64,000 bases of DNA, from NCBI GenBank assembly GCA_002707365.1, contig PAMQ01000007.1, positions 176,341 to 240,340 on the forward strand, in the 5' to 3' direction. This document shows, piece after piece, positions 62,709-64,000 of this stretch. Below the pieces are notes generated by a model. The model ran no database searches. It was not told the DNA's origin and was given only the letters and a program-made list of their open reading frames with translations. The position numbers were made by a program, and so were the translations under genes. Position 1 is the stretch's first letter; the number at the start of each line of letters is the position of its first letter. This DNA comes from Trueperaceae bacterium (lineage in GTDB: Bacteria > Deinococcota > Deinococci > Deinococcales > Trueperaceae).

Positions 62709-63920
62709 TTACCACTTAACCTCACCAAAAGTGTCTTCTCTGTCTGGGCTTGTCGAGAACATAACAACGGGAACCCCAGTAACACGCTCAATCAAACTGA
62801 GGTAACCAATAACCTCTTTCGGTAGCGCCAACCGACTACCCAAACCACGAAGCTCACCCCAACCAGGCATGTCTTGATAAACCGGCTTCCCGTTTCTATA
62901 AGCAACACATACACGGACATCATCAAAATCAGAAAGCACATCAAGTTTGGTGACAACCAATCCCTCGAAATCATTAATCTCCACAGCATAACGGAGTTGG
63001 ACAAGGTCAAGCCAACCTACTCTCCTCGGACGCCCAGTAGTTGTACCGTACTCATCCCATTGATTCTTACCACTGCCACGCAGCCTGAGGGCGGTTTCCG
63101 CATCTTCGATCTCCGTCGGAAAGGGTCCATTCCCCACCCGGGTGGCAAAAGCCTTCACGACGCCGTAAACGCCATTTAGAGCCTTATGACCCACACCAGA
63201 ACCAACAAGAATCCCTCCGACTGTGGGATGGCTACTAGTCACAAATGGATAGGTTCCATAGCCAAGGTCAAGCATTGTCCCTTGACCACCTTCAAAAAGA
63301 ACACGCTTACCTTCCCTAAGTCCCTGTCGAATCATCCGACCGGTATCAGCAACTAGTGGAATCAAATCACTACGAACTTCATCAAGGTCTTCCAACGCAG
63401 CGTTAACCGAGGTCCAGCCCACGCGTTGGGTTGAGTTTGGTTTAGCTTCTAGAAGTCGTCCTAAACATTCTTTAAGGTGGTCAATTTCTAGCAAATCACC
63501 AACGCGCAACCCCACACGGCGCGCCTTATCACTATACGCTGGCCCAATACCTTGACCCGTTGTTCCTACAAAACCACCTCCTTCATCATTCTTACGATGG
63601 TGCGGCAAAACAAGGTGTGCTTCATCAGAAATCAGCACTCTCCCAACATCACGCACCCTCCCAAGTTGCTCTAACTCTTCCAGTAACGACCACGGATCAA
63701 CAACCATGCCACCACCAAGAATGGACACAGGTTGGTCGTGCAATACGCCACAAGGTAGGTGGTGAAGCTTGAAGACATCATTTCCAACAACAATGGTGTG
63801 GCCAGCGTTCGCCCCACCAGAATACCGGACTACGAAGTCAGCGTTATTGGCAAGAGCATCAACTACCTTGCCCTTTCCTTCATCACCCCACTGTGCCCCT
63901 ATAATTGCTACTCCAGGCAT
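62709..63920 (-). CDS. purA: Adenylosuccinate synthetase
   Basis: 403 aa. First step from IMP to AMP: GTP-dependent joining of aspartate. The P-loop-like GAQWGDEGKGKVVD is at the N-terminus with the catalytic Asp, and GANAGHTIV near residue 35 has the catalytic His. TTGQGIGPAYSDKARR near 125 binds IMP, and FEGGQGTMLDLGYGTYPFVTSSHPTVGG near 215 is the Asp loop region. TTTGRPRRVGWLDL near 290 and the GTP-specific KLDVLSDF follow. ATG 63920 is preferred over GTG 63941 because AGGGGG lies just upstream. It converges with citrate synthase. Confidence 0.97.
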   Translation of the reverse strand: MPGVAIIGAQWGDEGKGKVVDALANNADFVVRYSGGANAGHTIVVGNDVFKLHHLPCGVLHDQPVSILGGGMVVDPWSLLEELEQLGRVRDVGRVLISDEAHLVLPHHRKNDEGGGFVGTTGQGIGPAYSDKARRVGLRVGDLLEIDHLKECLGRLLEAKPNSTQRVGWTSVNAALEDLDEVRSDLIPLVADTGRMIRQGLREGKRVLFEGGQGTMLDLGYGTYPFVTSSHPTVGGILVGSGVGHKALNGVYGVVKAFATRVGNGPFPTEIEDAETALRLRGSGKNQWDEYGTTTGRPRRVGWLDLVQLRYAVEINDFEGLVVTKLDVLSDFDDVRVCVAYRNGKPVYQDMPGWGELRGLGSRLALPKEVIGYLSLIERVTGVPVVMFSTSPDREDTFGEVKW

Positions 63921-64000
63921 GTTTACCCCCTGGTCAATCACCGAAATTACTCAGTTACACATCCTTAAACCAAACGCCAGTATGACATACCCCAAGATCC

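Overview
The window looks like a contiguous piece of a bacterial chromosome of moderate GC. It is packed with housekeeping genes and shows no insertion sequence, CRISPR array, integrase or phage gene. Several features together suggest the phylum Deinococcota, perhaps a marine relative of Truepera, though this is inference. They are an archaeal-type aspartyl-tRNA synthetase with its own leader, futalosine-pathway menaquinone genes (mqnE-mqnA), a bacilliredoxin-like protein (bacillithiol redox), MutS2, and many genes whose -10 box TANNNT lies only 5-9 nt before the start codon with no ribosome site, as in leaderless Deinococcus mRNAs.

Layout. 1-3163: peptide/nickel-type ABC importer, minus strand, cut by the window edge (dppC, dppB, binding protein). 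3676-10762: small membrane protein, an ankyrin/M23 peptidase fusion, Hsp20 under a perfect consensus promoter, a LOG-family hydrolase, a HAD phosphatase, MutS2 and a DUF2227-like protein. 10812-14722: uvrA and an SDR. 14829-25562: thiamine uptake and pyrophosphorylation (TPP riboswitch, thiB, thiP, thiQ, thiN), interrupted by LarA-like, FdhF-like and FdhD genes on the opposite strand and by a glutathione-independent formaldehyde dehydrogenase. 25913-33866: M8-like lipoprotein, Nudix, aspS, murA, tdk, hslVU. 33945-39784: coiled-coil LysM lipoprotein, then GH127, TIM-barrel and class III aminotransferase genes. 39855-46995: mqnE-mqnA, a Nudix gene, a two-subunit molybdenum hydroxylase and a PLP dehydratase. 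47017-50965: a membrane cluster with a vitamin K-dependent gamma-carboxylase homologue. 51142-57322: bacilliredoxin fused to a colicin-immunity-like domain, VOC protein, tRNA-Ser(GGA), moxR-DUF58, GNAT, uvrC. 57452-63920: 2-oxoacid dehydrogenase E1 alpha, E1 beta and E2 (no E3), citrate synthase, purA.

Working together. Thiamine import and TPP synthesis feed the TPP-dependent E1 enzyme, whose acyl-CoA product could lead toward citrate synthase. FdhA plus the FdhF-like enzyme and FdhD could oxidise formaldehyde through formate to CO2. MqnE and MqnA make early menaquinone intermediates, and reduced quinone is the cofactor type used by gamma-carboxylases. UvrA and UvrC are both present, but UvrB is not in the window.

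Most interesting to follow up: the gamma-carboxylase neighbourhood, the bacilliredoxin/immunity fusion, the interrupted thi operon, the leaderless promoter class, the very long perfect hairpins without U-tracts, and two genes lacking a normal start codon where the coding frame and ribosome site predict one.
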